DNA of 7,704 bases, from contig DBNV01000112.1 in assembly GCA_002299865.1 (NCBI GenBank), positions 593 to 8,296 of the forward strand. Direction: 5' to 3'. The stretch's first letter is position 1; every line of letters starts with the position of its first letter. Below are positions 6,189-7,704 of the stretch, piece after piece. The position numbers were made by a program, and so were the translations under genes. The notes under the pieces were generated by a model. That model had not been told where the DNA came from. It made no database searches and was given only the letters and a program-made list of their open reading frames with translations. The DNA is from Desulfonatronaceae bacterium UBA663. Its GTDB lineage: Bacteria > Desulfobacterota > Desulfovibrionia > Desulfovibrionales > Desulfonatronaceae.

Positions 6189-6842
6189 TCAAATTCCCAA
6201 ATCCTGATTGATCAAAACGACCTTGATCCGGCCCTTGGGGAAGGATTTTTCCGTGATCGTCCAGACGTTGCAGATGCGTTCCGGGCTCTTGCAGTCCTCG
6301 CAAAAGCCCGTCTGCACGCAGGGCGTCTTTTTTTTCAGGCGCAGGGCATTGGCTGGAGCAGCGTACCCCTTGACGCGAAGCATGGCTTCCTCCACGTCCA
6401 CGCAAAGCTTGTTGCGGCCCGCCAGCACCACCACATAACGCGGCCCGAAAACCAGGGCCCCCACACGGTTGCCGTACATGTCCAGATTGATCAGTTGCCC
6501 GGCCTCGGTCAGGGCGTTGGTCCCGGTGAAAAACAGGTCCGCCAGCAAAGCTTGGCGTCGCCGCTCACTGTTCTCCTCGCGGCTGACGTTCTTGTCAAAA
6601 GGGTCCAGCAGGGCGAGGCCCTTTTCCTTGTGCAGTTCGTCCAGGATTCCTAACTGTTGCAGGGTCATGGAACCGCCCCAGGAAACAAGCTTGGGCTTGG
6701 ATTGGGGCAGGATTTTGGTCAGCACGATATCCTTGGCTTGATCCGGGGACTGAGCAACATGGGCCTCGAAATTGTTGTTTTCCAGGGCCTCCTGGGCCTT
6801 GACCAGTCGTTTTTGCCAGAATGTATTGAGAAGATCGCTCAT
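6189..6842 (-). CDS. LUD-domain (LutC/YkgG-like) protein
   Basis: The 217-residue single-domain protein belongs to the LUD family (formerly DUF162), whose members LutB and LutC take part in lactate oxidation. The core shows SWGGSMTL (about 54-61) and the signature GTNALTEAGQLINLDMYGNR. Near the C-terminus there are four cysteines, C175-x5-C181-x2-C184-x6-C191, within TGFCEDCKSPERICNVW, a spacing that would suit metal or Fe-S binding. The ATG at 6842 has an AAGGAGA-type ribosome-binding site about 6 nt upstream, within the end of the preceding gene. It is the third gene of a minus-strand operon, 10 nt after the holin-like gene. No lutA or lutB neighbours are visible, so a role in lactate use is not supported by context; the frequent database name 'lactate utilization protein' is only a family label. 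Confidence 0.9.
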   Translation of the reverse strand: MSDLLNTFWQKRLVKAQEALENNNFEAHVAQSPDQAKDIVLTKILPQSKPKLVSWGGSMTLQQLGILDELHKEKGLALLDPFDKNVSREENSERRRQALLADLFFTGTNALTEAGQLINLDMYGNRVGALVFGPRYVVVLAGRNKLCVDVEEAMLRVKGYAAPANALRLKKKTPCVQTGFCEDCKSPERICNVWTITEKSFPKGRIKVVLINQDLGI

Positions 6843-6852
6843 GGTGGTCTCC

Positions 6853-7245
6853 TTACTCCCATCTTCCCCGGCGCTGACGCAGTTCGATATGCTCCACCCG
6901 CCCCTTGTCGCTGACAAAGAAAGTGAGCAGCCACCCCACGATGCTGATCACCAGCGAGCCCAGCAGGGCGGCCCCAAATCCCGTCACATGAAACGAGCCG
7001 ACCACCCCCGAGGCCATCATCAGCAACAGCGCGTTGATCACGACAAGGAACAGACCCATGCTCAGCACGGTGATCGGCAGGGTCAGAATGATCAATACCG
7101 GATGCAATAGGGCGTTGAGAATGCCCAGCACGGCTGCGGTGACCAAGGCGGAAAAAAAGTCGTCGGCGTGGATGCCCTCGACCAGATATGCTGCGGCCAG
7201 GACCGCAACGGTAAGAATCGACCAGCGGATCAAAATGCCGATCAT
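6853..7245 (-). CDS. Phage-holin-4/YvlD-type small membrane protein
   Basis: The 130-residue, very hydrophobic protein has about four membrane helices (roughly 5-22, 31-50, 52-77, 90-112) and a short basic C-terminal tail ending RQRRGRWE. The order helix, GILNALLHPVLIILTLPITV, then FLVVINALLL is typical of the phage_holin_4_2/COG1950 family (YvlD). Despite the name, members are mostly chromosomal housekeeping membrane proteins of unknown function, and no phage genes are present here. The ATG at 7245 overlaps the stop of the MerR gene (ATGA) and has a strong ribosome-binding site (GAGGAGG) just upstream, so the two genes are probably translated together. Confidence 0.9.
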   Translation of the reverse strand: MIGILIRWSILTVAVLAAAYLVEGIHADDFFSALVTAAVLGILNALLHPVLIILTLPITVLSMGLFLVVINALLLMMASGVVGSFHVTGFGAALLGSLVISIVGWLLTFFVSDKGRVEHIELRQRRGRWE

Positions 7246-7652
7246 GGTTCCTCCTCTGATGGGTGCTCCCGATTTTTTACCGGGCAGGTGCCGCGACGGC
7301 GCGGTATTGTCAGCAAATCACGGATGGACTGCAATTCCTGGGTAATGCCCTGGGTCATTTTCCTGAACTGGACGGTGTCTTCCAGCCGCCGCTTGGCACC
7401 CTCGATGGTCAGCCCTTCCTCGTAGAGCAGGGCTTGGATGGTCCGGATCAGCTCCAAATCCTGTTCGGAGTAGAGGCGTTGGCCCTTTTCGGTACGCAAG
7501 GGCGCCAGTTGTGGAAATTCCGATTCCCAATAACGCAGGACATAAGGCTCCAAACCAAGCAGCTTGGCCGCATCGCCGATACGCAAGCGCTTAGAGCGCA
7601 AGCGCTTGGAGCGTTCTGACGCTTTTGGGAACATCTGCTGGCTGCTGGTCAT
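7242..7652 (-). CDS. MerR-family transcription regulator
   Basis: The 136-residue protein has an N-terminal winged helix-turn-helix of MerR type: RIGDAAKLLGLEPYVLRYWE (24-43), then the wing with FPQLAPLRTEKGQRLYS (46-62), and a C-terminal dimerisation coiled coil (about 75-115). No effector-binding cysteines follow the coiled coil in the pattern of metal-sensing MerR proteins; the single C-terminal cysteine is in RRGTCPVKN. This short form resembles the MerR-like protein found near pheT/ihfA in many proteobacteria, which is a family recollection; the window ends before that neighbourhood could be checked. The ATG at 7652 is the first start after an in-frame TAA, but the ribosome-binding site is poor (GAGGAAG about 20 nt upstream). 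The next ATG, at codon 7, is no better. It heads the operon with the holin-like and LUD genes. Confidence 0.9.
   Translation of the reverse strand: MTSSQQMFPKASERSKRLRSKRLRIGDAAKLLGLEPYVLRYWESEFPQLAPLRTEKGQRLYSEQDLELIRTIQALLYEEGLTIEGAKRRLEDTVQFRKMTQGITQELQSIRDLLTIPRRRGTCPVKNREHPSEEEP
7582..7611. repeat. 15-bp tandem duplication inside the MerR gene
   Basis: CGCAAGCGCTTAGAG (7582-7596) is followed directly by CGCAAGCGCTTGGAG (7597-7611), one mismatch. On the minus strand it encodes RSKRL twice in a row (residues 14-23), a basic segment immediately before the helix-turn-helix. The frame is kept. It is probably a recent slippage duplication that lengthens the basic N-terminal arm. Confidence 0.75.
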
Positions 7653-7681
7653 GGATTGCCGGGATTATGACTTCCTCTCTA

Positions 7682-7697
7682 CCTGTCGGTAGACAGG
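7682..7697. repeat. Hairpin upstream of the MerR gene
   Basis: CCTGTC-GGTA-GACAGG is a perfect 6-bp inverted repeat with a 4-nt loop, 30 bp before the MerR start. No T-run follows on either strand within the window. It could be an operator for the MerR operon or part of a structure belonging to a gene beyond the right edge. Confidence 0.35.
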
Positions 7698-7704
7698 AAA
7701 GCCT

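Noticed and set aside
6853..7245. Holin-like gene as evidence of a prophage
   Set aside because: No other phage genes are present, and this family is commonly chromosomal and unrelated to lysis.

Overview
The window looks like a chromosomal segment of a sulfate-reducing deltaproteobacterium, probably Desulfovibrionales. This is inferred from moderately high GC and from the gene families: a YeiH-type putative sulfate exporter, a c-type-haem sensor kinase paired with a sigma-54 activator, a YkgJ cysteine-cluster protein and a LUD-domain protein. No rRNA or other marker gene is present, so the genus is not fixed.

Left part (1-5158): a divergent regulatory locus. The 5' end of a YeiH-family exporter gene leaves the window on the minus strand. 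A 459-bp regulatory gap separates it from a large membrane histidine kinase on the plus strand (periplasmic CxxCH haem-binding domain, GAF, PAS with three cysteines, HisKA/HATPase). After a further 394-bp gap comes its likely partner, an NtrC-type response regulator (REC, AAA+ with GAFTGA, Fis-type HTH). The 459-bp gap contains a strong -24/-12 promoter match facing the exporter gene. Upstream of that promoter, at the usual distance for an enhancer, lie two overlapping dyads. The simplest reading is one circuit: a haem sensor kinase phosphorylates the sigma-54 activator, which switches on the exporter gene. The predicted 5' leader of that gene (about 173 nt) is also structured: a 7-bp-stem hairpin, a perfect 11-bp tandem repeat and many GGA motifs.

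Middle (5159-6188): after the regulator there is a 53-codon minus-strand remnant that resembles the C-terminus of an MscS-type mechanosensitive channel, with no channel gene attached. It is followed by a YkgJ-family zinc/iron cysteine-cluster gene on the minus strand.

Right part (6189-7704): a compact minus-strand operon in the order MerR-family regulator, phage-holin-4/YvlD-type membrane protein, LUD-domain protein. The first two overlap by ATGA and the third starts 10 nt after the second ends. The window ends just upstream of the MerR gene, so the operon promoter may lie outside.
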